From positions 1 to 9,742 of the forward strand of contig CAJBVU010000050.1 of the NCBI GenBank assembly GCA_903959115.1: a stretch of 9,742 bases of DNA, read 5' to 3'. Positions 1 to 6,826 of the stretch are shown in pieces (the stretch's first letter is position 1; every line of letters begins with the position of its first letter). The notes under the pieces are model-generated. The model was not told the DNA's origin. It worked only from the letters and a program-made list of their open reading frames with translations, and ran no database searches. The translations under genes were made by a program, and so were the position numbers. This DNA comes from an uncultured Bacteroidota bacterium (GTDB lineage Bacteria; Bacteroidota; Bacteroidia; NS11-12g; UBA955).

Positions 1-1
1 C

Positions 2-241
2 ATTGCCGAAGAAGACTGCTGTAGTGATGGTTATTTTTTCTCCTTATCGCCCTACCCATCTGTATTTACAAAATTCACTTTAGCCATTCCTCAAGTTCGA
101 ATTATTCCAACAACCTCTAATCACTTTTCAATTTGTTTTTCCCCTGACTTACGTTGTACCTCTCAAATCGTTCATGAAAAACCTCCATCCAGGCTATCTG
201 ATTTGTATTTGTATGATATAAAATGCGTTTGGTTGATTTAG
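2..241 (+). CDS. HYC_CC_PP-like small envelope protein, C-terminal part (5' end outside window)
   Basis: The second forward frame is open from the window edge to a TAG at 239-241, giving 79 residues of a protein whose start lies outside the window. Near the left edge it has an acidic Asp-Cys-Cys-Ser motif (Cys pair at 17-22) and near the end a Pro-Pro pair (182-187), followed by the tail LSDLYLYDIKCVWLI. A Cys-Cys pair, a later Pro-Pro and a tail of the type 'iYi..CVfLI' are what I remember of small Bacteroidota proteins named HYC_CC_PP, which are often encoded next to HMA proteins and TonB-dependent receptors; the neighbours here fit. The N-terminal HYC motif would lie outside the window and cannot be checked. 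The function of the family is unknown to me; the paired cysteines suggest metal or thiol chemistry in the envelope. The alternative is a chance open frame, made less likely by the C-terminal pattern and the context. Confidence 0.65.
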   Translation: MAEEDCCSDGYFFSLSPYPSVFTKFTLAIPQVRIIPTTSNHFSICFSPDLRCTSQIVHEKPPSRLSDLYLYDIKCVWLI

Positions 242-259
242 GTCGTTTCGATATTTTCG
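228..259 (+). promoter_or_regulatory. Possible Bacteroidota-type promoter for the HMA-receptor genes
   Basis: TTTG at 228-231 and TATTTTCG at 252-259 are separated by 20 bases, resembling the Bacteroidota -33 (TTTG/TTG) and -7 (TAnnTTTG) elements with one mismatch in the latter. Transcription would start around 265, leaving a leader of roughly 35 bases before the HMA start codon at 300. The -33 element lies inside the end of the upstream gene, so read-through from that gene is also possible. This is a pattern match by eye in A/T-rich DNA. Confidence 0.3.
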
Positions 260-299
260 AATACACTATTATCAATTTATCATTTCAACCAAAACAAAC

Positions 300-695
300 A
301 TGAAAACAAAACAAATTTTAAACACCCTTTTTGCCCTCATCGGCATTATATCAGTAGCGTTTATTTCACCAAGCAACAAAAACATTGCTCCCAAACCCAT
401 CAAAAAAACGATTATTTCTTTTGAGGTTCAAGGCAATTGTGCAGAATGTAAAGAGCGAATCGAAAGCGCTTTGGATAAAAAAGGCATCTATAAGGCTATT
501 TACAATATAGAGAGCAGCATTGTAACAATCACTTACGACCCAACTAAATTGCAAGAAATTCAATTGCATAATATGATTGCAATGGTTGGACATGATACAG
601 ATAAAGTGAAAGCAAGCAATGTGGTTTATCAGAGCTTGCCGGATTGTTGTAAATATCGCAAAGACGACGACGAATGGGGACCAGGAAAACATTAA
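300..695 (+). CDS. Exported heavy-metal-associated (HMA) domain protein
   Basis: A 131-residue protein. Residues 1-22 look like a signal peptide or N-terminal anchor: Lys at positions 2 and 4, then a hydrophobic stretch (LFALIGIISVAF). Residues 37-105 form one HMA ferredoxin-like domain with the metal motif GNCAECKERIE, whose ligands are Cys47 and Cys50, followed by the usual helix and a VTITYDP strand. Classical HMA domains have GMTCxxC; the GNC form is common in Bacteroidota. A second Cys pair (LPDCC, 116-117) and a charged tail follow, as in related proteins. The known family role is binding Cu(I) or another soft metal and passing it on by thiol exchange; a periplasmic location is inferred from the N-terminus. 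The A/C-rich leader before ATG 300 has no Shine-Dalgarno. The last 22 bases overlap the receptor start, so co-translation is likely. The metal itself cannot be read from the sequence. Confidence 0.85.
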   Translation: MKTKQILNTLFALIGIISVAFISPSNKNIAPKPIKKTIISFEVQGNCAECKERIESALDKKGIYKAIYNIESSIVTITYDPTKLQEIQLHNMIAMVGHDTDKVKASNVVYQSLPDCCKYRKDDDEWGPGKH

Positions 696-2740
696 TTCTG
701 TTTTTTTGCCTTGTTAACGCCATAAACCTTTTCTCCCAAAACACGCCAACATCGAGTAGCGCATTGGATACGATGCCGAAAAAGTGGGATAGTATTGCTA
801 CCGTTGAGATTCGTACGGAAAGGGGCTCCTATTTCAATGGAAAGGGCGTTGGATTGCAAGAAATTCTTACAGAATCGGAATTCAAAAAAGCCGCTTGTTG
901 TACCCTATCGGAGAGCTTTGAACTCAGCAATACTGTTGAGGTTAGCAATGCGGACGGTGTTTCTGGAATTAAGCAAGTAGAGATGCTTGGACTCAGCGGA
1001 AAGTACGTCTTGATGAGTCGGGAAAATATACCAAGTATCAATGGCTTGGCAACGCTAAACGGCCTTTCGAACATCCCAGGACCCATGGTTTCAGCGGTTC
1101 AATTGGCAAAAGGAGCTGGTTCCGCAACGTTGGGCTATGATGGATTAACAGGAGGTTTGAATTATCAGTTAAAGGCGGGCATGAAAGATCCAAGGTTGTT
1201 TGTCAACTTGTACTCAAACCAACAAGCTCGTAGCGAGATTAACGTAATTAGCAAGTCGGTTATCGCCAACCGGGCAATCAATCATTTGTATTTGCATTCA
1301 GGGGGTCAGTACGCAACAACCGATATGGGCAATGATAAAATGGCTGATATGCCGCTGTCGCAGCGATATTTCATTGCCGATCATTTTCAGATTCCCGGTA
1401 AGAATGTCGAAATTCAAGGGGGCGCATTAGCCTATTCGGATATCAAACGGGGTGGCACGCTAAAATCTGGTAGCAAAAGCGAGATCAGCTTGGACAAAAA
1501 CGATTTTCAGTTTGATTTTCTTGATCAACATGCGGAGGCATATTCAAAGATCGGGGTGTTTTTAAATCAGAGTGGAAGCACTAGCCTAGGGAATATTATC
1601 GACGTATCGAGGCATCGCACAGCATCCCTACTCAATTCGACGCTGAATCGGAAATATGAAGCCGTGGAAGACCGATTTTATTACAGTGGTGTATTCCAAA
1701 AAGAGAGTCTCACGCACAACCGAATGAATTTGGGAATGACACTTTCGGCGAATCATTTGGATGAAAATCTAACGAATGAACGCGGTGATTCCTTTCGATT
1801 AAATGGTTGGCAGAATTCGGCAGGGGTGTTTGGTGAATACACGATTGAAGGCAGTAAACTATCGGCGGTGCTTGGCATGCGCGCCGATTATCACAACATT
1901 TACAAGGCTTTTCTCACGCCACGATTGCATGCGAAATATCAAATCAACAAAACCAATCGCATCAACATTCAAGGGGGGATGGCCCGAAGAAGTAGTTATT
2001 TCATCGCGGAGAACTTGCCTTTGTTGATAAACGGAAGAACAATATTCCTGGATTCCGCCTCTCTTATTAAAAACCAGTGGTTACCGCAAGAGAAAGCGTG
2101 GAATTATGGCTTGAGCTACATGAAAAATTTCATGATGTTTGATTACCCAGCGACCTTGGTGATGGATTATTTTGAAACCAAGTTTTTGAGTCAGGTATTG
2201 GTGGATAGGGATCAGAATGCGACAGAGGTTTACATCAGTTCAGTAAACGGAAAAGAGGCCGGAAAAACGCGCATCGCCCAGGTGGATTTAAACGGGTATT
2301 TTCATCGAAGATTGACCTTTAAGTTAAGTTATCGCTGGATCAACAGTCAGCAATGGTTGAATCATCAATTTCAGCAACAGCCATTACAGTCGGTACATAG
2401 AGCCATTGGCGCCTTACAATATCAAACCAGGAACAAATGGTACATTGATGCGGTAGGTCAATTCAACAGCCGCAAACGACTGCCCTACTACTCTAGTATC
2501 AACCATCCTCAGCACCCAGGATACAGCCCCAATTATTGGATTGTTAACTTGCAAGTCCGAAAGGTAATTTCTCAGCAATTCGAGTTCTACTTTGGGGGTG
2601 AGAATTTAGCGAATGTATCACAGCATCATCCCATTATGAACTGGCAAAATCCTTCTGGAAACGACTTTGACGCCGGTTATGCTTGGGGTCCAACGAATGG
2701 TAGAACCATATACGCCGGATTAAGATGGAGTATTTTTTGA
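674..2740 (+). CDS. TonB-dependent outer-membrane receptor, HMA-linked type, probable metal transporter
   Basis: A 688-residue outer-membrane transporter. Residues 1-21 are a signal peptide (MGTRK, hydrophobic LILFFCLVNAINLF, then Ser-Gln), which fixes the start at 674 inside the upstream gene; the next in-frame Met (residue 34) would lose the signal. A short segment with a possible TonB box (ATVEIRTER, 42-50) leads into the plug (about 60-170), including KKAACCTLSESFE, GVSGIKQVEMLGLSGKYV, NIPGPMVSAVQLAKGAGS and TGGLNYQLK. The rest is a beta-barrel ending in the aromatic LRWSIF typical of outer-membrane proteins. The KAACC and GIKQVEMLGLSG motifs match the Bacteroidota receptor group found beside HMA proteins. 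The carboxypeptidase-like N-terminal domain common in Bacteroidota receptors is absent. Cys75 and Cys76 in the plug, together with the HMA neighbour, suggest uptake of a soft metal or its chelate; the substrate is inferred. The 3' end overlaps the convergent gene by 21 bases. Confidence 0.9.
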   Translation: MGTRKTLILFFCLVNAINLFSQNTPTSSSALDTMPKKWDSIATVEIRTERGSYFNGKGVGLQEILTESEFKKAACCTLSESFELSNTVEVSNADGVSGIKQVEMLGLSGKYVLMSRENIPSINGLATLNGLSNIPGPMVSAVQLAKGAGSATLGYDGLTGGLNYQLKAGMKDPRLFVNLYSNQQARSEINVISKSVIANRAINHLYLHSGGQYATTDMGNDKMADMPLSQRYFIADHFQIPGKNVEIQGGALAYSDIKRGGTLKSGSKSEISLDKNDFQFDFLDQHAEAYSKIGVFLNQSGSTSLGNIIDVSRHRTASLLNSTLNRKYEAVEDRFYYSGVFQKESLTHNRMNLGMTLSANHLDENLTNERGDSFRLNGWQNSAGVFGEYTIEGSKLSAVLGMRADYHNIYKAFLTPRLHAKYQINKTNRINIQGGMARRSSYFIAENLPLLINGRTIFLDSASLIKNQWLPQEKAWNYGLSYMKNFMMFDYPATLVMDYFETKFLSQVLVDRDQNATEVYISSVNGKEAGKTRIAQVDLNGYFHRRLTFKLSYRWINSQQWLNHQFQQQPLQSVHRAIGALQYQTRNKWYIDAVGQFNSRKRLPYYSSINHPQHPGYSPNYWIVNLQVRKVISQQFEFYFGGENLANVSQHHPIMNWQNPSGNDFDAGYAWGPTNGRTIYAGLRWSIF

Positions 2741-3613
2741 TGAATCCTTCGGTCGGTTAATAATGTACTGAGCCATTGCATCATACGCTGCTAGCATTTC
2801 GGGCTGATTTTCCAACATTGAACGATGATGTTCTATGGTGGCTAGGTCGGCCCGCGAAGCGGGCCCAGTCATCAACTCCCAGGGCTTGCCCTGACCAAAA
2901 TTCTCCGCTGTTTTTGTTAATATGGGTAAAACCCAATCCGGATTCAACCCCTGTCTATCCAACAAATCTTTTGCAATCCCGGCCATCGCCATTGTATAAT
3001 TATTGGCAAATACACCAGCCAAATGCAAATACGCCCTTTGCTGCGAATTCAATTTCTCAATTGACATCACCCCCATTTCCAGGGCGATTTCTGTCAACAT
3101 TGACTCAACCACTTCACTCGAACCTTCAATAAATACAGGAACTCGATGCCAATCTTCTTCACCCTGCCCAACAAAGCTCTGTAATGGATAAAAGACGCCT
3201 GATTGAGCTTTTTCCACTTTCACCATCCCCGTTGCCCCGGAACTATGCACCAAAGTAACACCCTCAATATCGCAGCGTTGAAAAATATTGGCTATTTCAC
3301 GATCCACAACCGACACAAATACGATATCCCCGGGAATAAGAAAATCTACTGAAGAGGCTAAAACTTCCTCAGCCAACCATAGAGCGGGTTGTTTGCGATC
3401 AATGGGATTGAATTGATTATCAATATCCTGTACAACATGATCCGTAAGACTCCCTGAATTACCTCCAACAAAATGAGATATAAAATCTGCTGTTTTTTGA
3501 TTGGATTCCTCCCTACCAACCACAACATCTACCCCATTTGATGTATGCCTCAAACCCTCATATAGCGCCCTGCCTACTTTGCCTAAGCCCCATATGATGA
3601 TACGGCGGGTCAT
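2720..3613 (-). CDS. Rossmann-fold / DUF2520 protein (putative NAD(P)-dependent oxidoreductase)
   Basis: A 297-residue soluble protein. The N-terminus MTRRIIIWGLGKVGRAL carries a dinucleotide-binding GxGxxG (residues 9-14). HSSGATG (123-129), FYPLQSF (141-147), LHLAGVFANN (196-205) and TGPASRAD (249-256) are the conserved blocks of the Rossmann-like plus DUF2520 family, a relative of ketopantoate and pyrroline-5-carboxylate reductases with no firmly assigned reaction. Residues about 48-90 look longer than in the usual 250-270-residue members. It is the last gene of the minus-strand run: its ATG overlaps the ccmF stop as ATGA (3610-3613), so its translation probably depends on ccmF. A reductase-like fold in one operon with proline dehydrogenase invites the guess of a proline/P5C role, but nothing in the sequence proves this. 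No Shine-Dalgarno precedes the start. Confidence 0.85.
   Translation of the reverse strand: MTRRIIIWGLGKVGRALYEGLRHTSNGVDVVVGREESNQKTADFISHFVGGNSGSLTDHVVQDIDNQFNPIDRKQPALWLAEEVLASSVDFLIPGDIVFVSVVDREIANIFQRCDIEGVTLVHSSGATGMVKVEKAQSGVFYPLQSFVGQGEEDWHRVPVFIEGSSEVVESMLTEIALEMGVMSIEKLNSQQRAYLHLAGVFANNYTMAMAGIAKDLLDRQGLNPDWVLPILTKTAENFGQGKPWELMTGPASRADLATIEHHRSMLENQPEMLAAYDAMAQYIINRPKDSSKNTPS
2849..2865. other. Perfect 7-bp GC inverted repeat with GAA loop
   Basis: GGCCCGC (2849-2855), GAA (2856-2858) and GCGGGCC (2859-2865) form a perfect seven-pair GC stem. The core is GCGAAGC, which as single-stranded DNA is known to form an exceptionally stable mini-hairpin. It lies inside the DUF2520 gene, over the codons of its conserved TGPASRAD motif, so it may be a by-product of coding. 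It also sits about 110 bases past the receptor stop and could slow or end transcription coming from the left, but no T-run follows on the + strand, so I do not call it an intrinsic terminator. Confidence 0.4.
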
Positions 3614-6255
3614 ACCATCAGCTTTTTTTGCTTATCAATACGATTCAACACCGAAATAACAAATCCTATCACCATGATGATCGTTCCAGCCCATACCAAA
3701 TTAATCCATGGGAACGCAATCACTTGTATAACGATATAATCCCAAACTGGGGTCTTTTCACCCGTCTGAATCACAAATCGAATGTTCTGATGCGCAGGAT
3801 TTGGGTCGATGATCTGCAAATTGATGATATTCGCCATGATGCCAAAGCGATCGTTTTCCGCAGCTTTCATCTCAAAATCACCCGTCTGCTCATTAATCAT
3901 GAACTCAGGACGCAACCACACTGAATCGCCCAAACGCTTCGCCTTGATCGCCAATACCAACTTCAAACCCGCGGTCTCTTTGGTACGACGAATACTGTCG
4001 ATCGTCATAACTACCTTACCCGTTTGAGTAATAAATGGCTTAAAAAAACCAATGGTATCTATTCTAAAATTACTGAATGGCTCTTTGCGATCCATGCTAC
4101 TTTCATAGTTTACATGGCTAAAAATATCCGTGTGCAGAAAATGTCGAGTGGAAGGCTCAGCCAGCAATCCCATTTTCGGATTGTTTTGGGTCTTGGGCTC
4201 CAATACGAAACTGTCAATCGTCTTTCCTTTTTCATCCTTTTCAACAAAAGCAACCTTAAAGTATTTGTCGATACTATCTACTCCAAGTCCTTTTCTTTCA
4301 TCAAGATAGTTAGCAGTATACCCTTGTAACACTTGGGGCTTATTCTTGTAAAGCAACTGATTCTCACGATTGAATTTTATGCCTTTATTATCCTGATTTC
4401 CTTTCTGATCTACCTCAGGGGCCATATCAATCCCCTCCTTGGTAGACGATAAAATGTTCTTATTTACAGAACTCACCAGCACACCCATCATCAAAATGCC
4501 AAATCCAATGTGCGATACATTTCCACCCCATCGTTTCCATTCTGTCTTCTTCTTCTGGATGCCGTAAACCATATTGAACACAATTACACCCGTAGTTAAT
4601 ACCAAAAACAAGATAAACTGATATCCTTCGATAGCAAAGCCTATCGTCAACAACAATGCCGCCACCAAAGTCAAAACGGTATTTACGAGCAATGGTCGTT
4701 TTATTGATGCGATGTCGGTTTCACGGAATTTGAACCAATAACCCAACGACATCAACAAGAAAATCGGCATAGCCAACCACAGTTGCACTTTGTTGTAATC
4801 GGCTGCGGTAGGTACTGCAGTTTTATAGCCAAACAATTTATTAAAGACTGGAATACTCGTCGCTGCAAATACTTGAACTAGCGACAAGATTAAAAACATT
4901 GAACCCAAGAACATCCAGAATTCACGAGAATCCATGCGTTCGTCCGACATTTCCATTTTGGTCCGCTGATACAAAACGTAGATGTAGTATATCAACCAGC
5001 CAAAAAATAGGCAAGTTCCTAAGCCCTTAAGCCACTGATAAAACGTCTCTACAGAAGCTGGAGCTTCGATCGAATACGCCAAAACCATAGGAATCAGCAT
5101 GACGGCCAATATAGAAAACAAGGCAATTTTTCGCTGTTTACCCTGTAAGACAACAACCAAGGCTAACGCCAAAAATGCCAATAGGAATAATAATAACTGG
5201 CCCGATAATCCTAAATCTGTGAAGGAGTGAACGCTGGCCTCGCCGAGGATTCCACTTCTTGTAAGGAACGTAGCATATAAGACCAACCAAAAGGACAATT
5301 GAACCAATAAATGGGATGTAAATAGATGTCGGCCTGTGGCTTTCGTAATTATCAACATATGCGCAGCACTCGCCATAATGAGCCATGGCATCAACGAGGC
5401 ATTCTCTACGGGGTCCCACGCCCAATAACCACCAAACGACAAACTCTCATAGGCCCAGAAACCACCCATGATGATTCCCAACCCCAAGATTCCGGCACAC
5501 ACCAAACTCCAAATATGAGCGGGAGCAATCCAACCGCGGTCGTTCCCTCTCCAAAGCGCCGATAAACTATAAGCAAAAGGTACGATGGCTGTCGCAAAAC
5601 CCAAAAACAATGTCGGCGGGTGAATCACCATCCAATAATTCTGAAGCAGCGCGTTCAATCCATTTCCGTCTTTAAAGACTTGGAGATAGTTCTCTACTCC
5701 CAACTGACCCAAAATGGGGATGTTGAGGAAATCGGGGCGTTGTTCACGAAGTAGGTCAAACGGAGAACTTCCGATTTTGAAATCACCCCAATGAAAACCT
5801 AAAAGCATGGACCCCAAAGCGATTTGAGCAAAGGCAATCACCACCATCACTGGACTCTCCCAATCTTTGGCGCTTCGCTGTAACACTAAACCAATCAAGG
5901 CATTCCAGAAAAGCCATAAAAGGAAACTCCCTTCTTGTCCTTCCCAGAAACAGGAAATCATATAATACACCGGCAAGGCATTGCTCGAATGTCGCCAAGC
6001 ATAGTAAAACTCATATCGATGGTAGAAAATGATCGAGAACAACACCACAAAAACACCCACAATGGAGATCGCATGCAACTGAAAACAACGCTTTGCCCAT
6101 TGCAACATGGAATTATCCTTGGTTGATTCATGCTGAAAATAGAAGTACGCAGATGCTATCGCTGCGATAAAGGCCACAATCGTAAAGGCATGGCCCAAGT
6201 TGCCTAACCAAAGCCATTCACCCGTAAAAACGATATTCTTTATTGGTTCGTTCAT
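3610..6255 (-). CDS. ccmF: Cytochrome c haem lyase subunit CcmF
   Basis: An 881-residue polytopic inner-membrane protein of System I cytochrome c maturation, which takes haem from CcmE and attaches it to the CxxCH thiols of apocytochromes. Conserved blocks: FWEGQEGSFLLW (103-114), HPPTLFLGF (212-220), the WWD haem motif FGGYWAWDPVENASLMPW (274-291), TRSGILGEASVHSF (332-345) and RWGGNVSHIGFGILMMG (575-591). His212 and His343 match the two periplasmic haem-ligand positions, His299 and His582 the two transmembrane ones. The first Trp of the usual WGG is Phe274. Residues about 600-838 form a large hydrophilic, presumably periplasmic domain before a final membrane helix (about 850-870). It is much larger than the corresponding region of the roughly 650-residue proteobacterial CcmF; long forms may be typical of Bacteroidota. 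The start overlaps the ccmE stop, and the stop overlaps the DUF2520 start, both as ATGA. Confidence 0.95.
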   Translation of the reverse strand: MNEPIKNIVFTGEWLWLGNLGHAFTIVAFIAAIASAYFYFQHESTKDNSMLQWAKRCFQLHAISIVGVFVVLFSIIFYHRYEFYYAWRHSSNALPVYYMISCFWEGQEGSFLLWLFWNALIGLVLQRSAKDWESPVMVVIAFAQIALGSMLLGFHWGDFKIGSSPFDLLREQRPDFLNIPILGQLGVENYLQVFKDGNGLNALLQNYWMVIHPPTLFLGFATAIVPFAYSLSALWRGNDRGWIAPAHIWSLVCAGILGLGIIMGGFWAYESLSFGGYWAWDPVENASLMPWLIMASAAHMLIITKATGRHLFTSHLLVQLSFWLVLYATFLTRSGILGEASVHSFTDLGLSGQLLLFLLAFLALALVVVLQGKQRKIALFSILAVMLIPMVLAYSIEAPASVETFYQWLKGLGTCLFFGWLIYYIYVLYQRTKMEMSDERMDSREFWMFLGSMFLILSLVQVFAATSIPVFNKLFGYKTAVPTAADYNKVQLWLAMPIFLLMSLGYWFKFRETDIASIKRPLLVNTVLTLVAALLLTIGFAIEGYQFILFLVLTTGVIVFNMVYGIQKKKTEWKRWGGNVSHIGFGILMMGVLVSSVNKNILSSTKEGIDMAPEVDQKGNQDNKGIKFNRENQLLYKNKPQVLQGYTANYLDERKGLGVDSIDKYFKVAFVEKDEKGKTIDSFVLEPKTQNNPKMGLLAEPSTRHFLHTDIFSHVNYESSMDRKEPFSNFRIDTIGFFKPFITQTGKVVMTIDSIRRTKETAGLKLVLAIKAKRLGDSVWLRPEFMINEQTGDFEMKAAENDRFGIMANIINLQIIDPNPAHQNIRFVIQTGEKTPVWDYIVIQVIAFPWINLVWAGTIIMVIGFVISVLNRIDKQKKLMV

Positions 6256-6659
6256 TTGTTCGATTTCACAGCTCCTGGTGCGTCTTCATACTTTGATGGA
6301 CATTTACTTAGAATCTCAGTGGCCAGAAAATGGTCGTCCTGATAGGTTCCGATCAAAACCATTTTTTCCAATTGCTCGAATTGAGATGGCTTTGGTTTTG
6401 TGAAAATTACCTTGCTTTCGTTGTTCAGCGAATCAAATCCGTAAAATTCTAAACGATTGGCATTGGTTTGCGCATCGTAAATCACAGGCTTGGCCTTGTT
6501 GAGTTTACAAACTACGTGTACTGCTTTTCCTGGATTTTCGATGGCGATGCGTTTGGCGTCGGGAAAGGCAACGTATTGCGTAGTGTTACCGTACATACTG
6601 ATAACTGTAGCGATACCAACCCCAGCTAACACCAATAAAATCAAATGAAACGGCTTCAT
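6252..6659 (-). CDS. ccmE: Haem chaperone CcmE, CxxxY variant
   Basis: A 135-residue membrane-anchored periplasmic haem chaperone that receives haem from CcmC/CcmD and delivers it to CcmF. Residues 5-22 (HLILLVLAGVGIATVISM) are the single N-terminal anchor. The rest is an OB-fold domain with the CcmE pattern: YVAFPDAKR (29-37), VHVVCKLNK (48-54), LEFYGFDS (70-77), VLIGTY (101-106) and DHFLATEILSKCPSKYE (109-125). In classical CcmE the last block reads like LAKHDENY, with His binding haem covalently and Tyr as axial ligand. Here the His position is Cys120, and with Tyr124 it gives CPSKY, the CxxxY motif described for variant System I in archaea and some bacteria including Desulfovibrio. Other cysteines: Cys51. 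It overlaps ccmD upstream and ccmF downstream by ATGA. Identity as CcmE is firm from domain plus neighbours. Confidence 0.93.
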   Translation of the reverse strand: MKPFHLILLVLAGVGIATVISMYGNTTQYVAFPDAKRIAIENPGKAVHVVCKLNKAKPVIYDAQTNANRLEFYGFDSLNNESKVIFTKPKPSQFEQLEKMVLIGTYQDDHFLATEILSKCPSKYEDAPGAVKSNK

Positions 6660-6826
6660 GATTGATTTTTTTCTAAGCGTGAAATTTTTCGATCCAATCG
6701 AACCAAATAGAGAAGGATTCCTACAAAAATTATTACCAAAACGCCATAAACGGCATTCATAAGGTTGTGATGCGCCAGTAATTCGGCGGCATTGGCATCA
6801 AACTGTTCACTGACAGATGTTTTCAT
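6656..6826 (-). CDS. ccmD: CcmD-like small membrane protein
   Basis: A 56-residue ORF in the gap between ccmC and ccmE, below usual length cut-offs. It begins MKTSVSEQFDANAAELLAHH, has one membrane helix (about 26-42, VYGVLVIIFVGILLYLV) and ends in a charged cytoplasmic tail RLDRKISRLEKNQS. This is the CcmD build: one helix followed by a basic, Leu/Arg/Glu-rich tail. In System I, CcmD helps release haem-loaded CcmE from the CcmABC complex. Its ATG (6826-6824) overlaps the ccmC stop, and its TGA (6658-6656) overlaps the ccmE start, both as ATGA; the exact fit to both neighbours strongly supports a real gene. CcmD sequences diverge so much that the call rests on position, size and topology. Confidence 0.88.
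   Translation of the reverse strand: MKTSVSEQFDANAAELLAHHNLMNAVYGVLVIIFVGILLYLVRLDRKISRLEKNQS

Noticed and set aside
366..692. 108-residue minus-strand open frame opposite the HMA gene
   Set aside because: It is fully antisense to a gene with a clear signal sequence and CxxC domain, and its product shows no recognisable motif.
773..775. Internal ATG (receptor residue 34) as the receptor start, avoiding overlap with the HMA gene
   Set aside because: It would remove the clear signal peptide that an outer-membrane protein needs.
2776..3132. 118-residue plus-strand open frame inside the DUF2520 gene
   Set aside because: Antisense shadow of a conserved gene; low-complexity Pro/Thr/Ser-rich product with no family pattern.
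4024..4329. 101-residue plus-strand open frame inside ccmF
   Set aside because: Antisense to the ccmF periplasmic domain; no motif and no promoter or start context.
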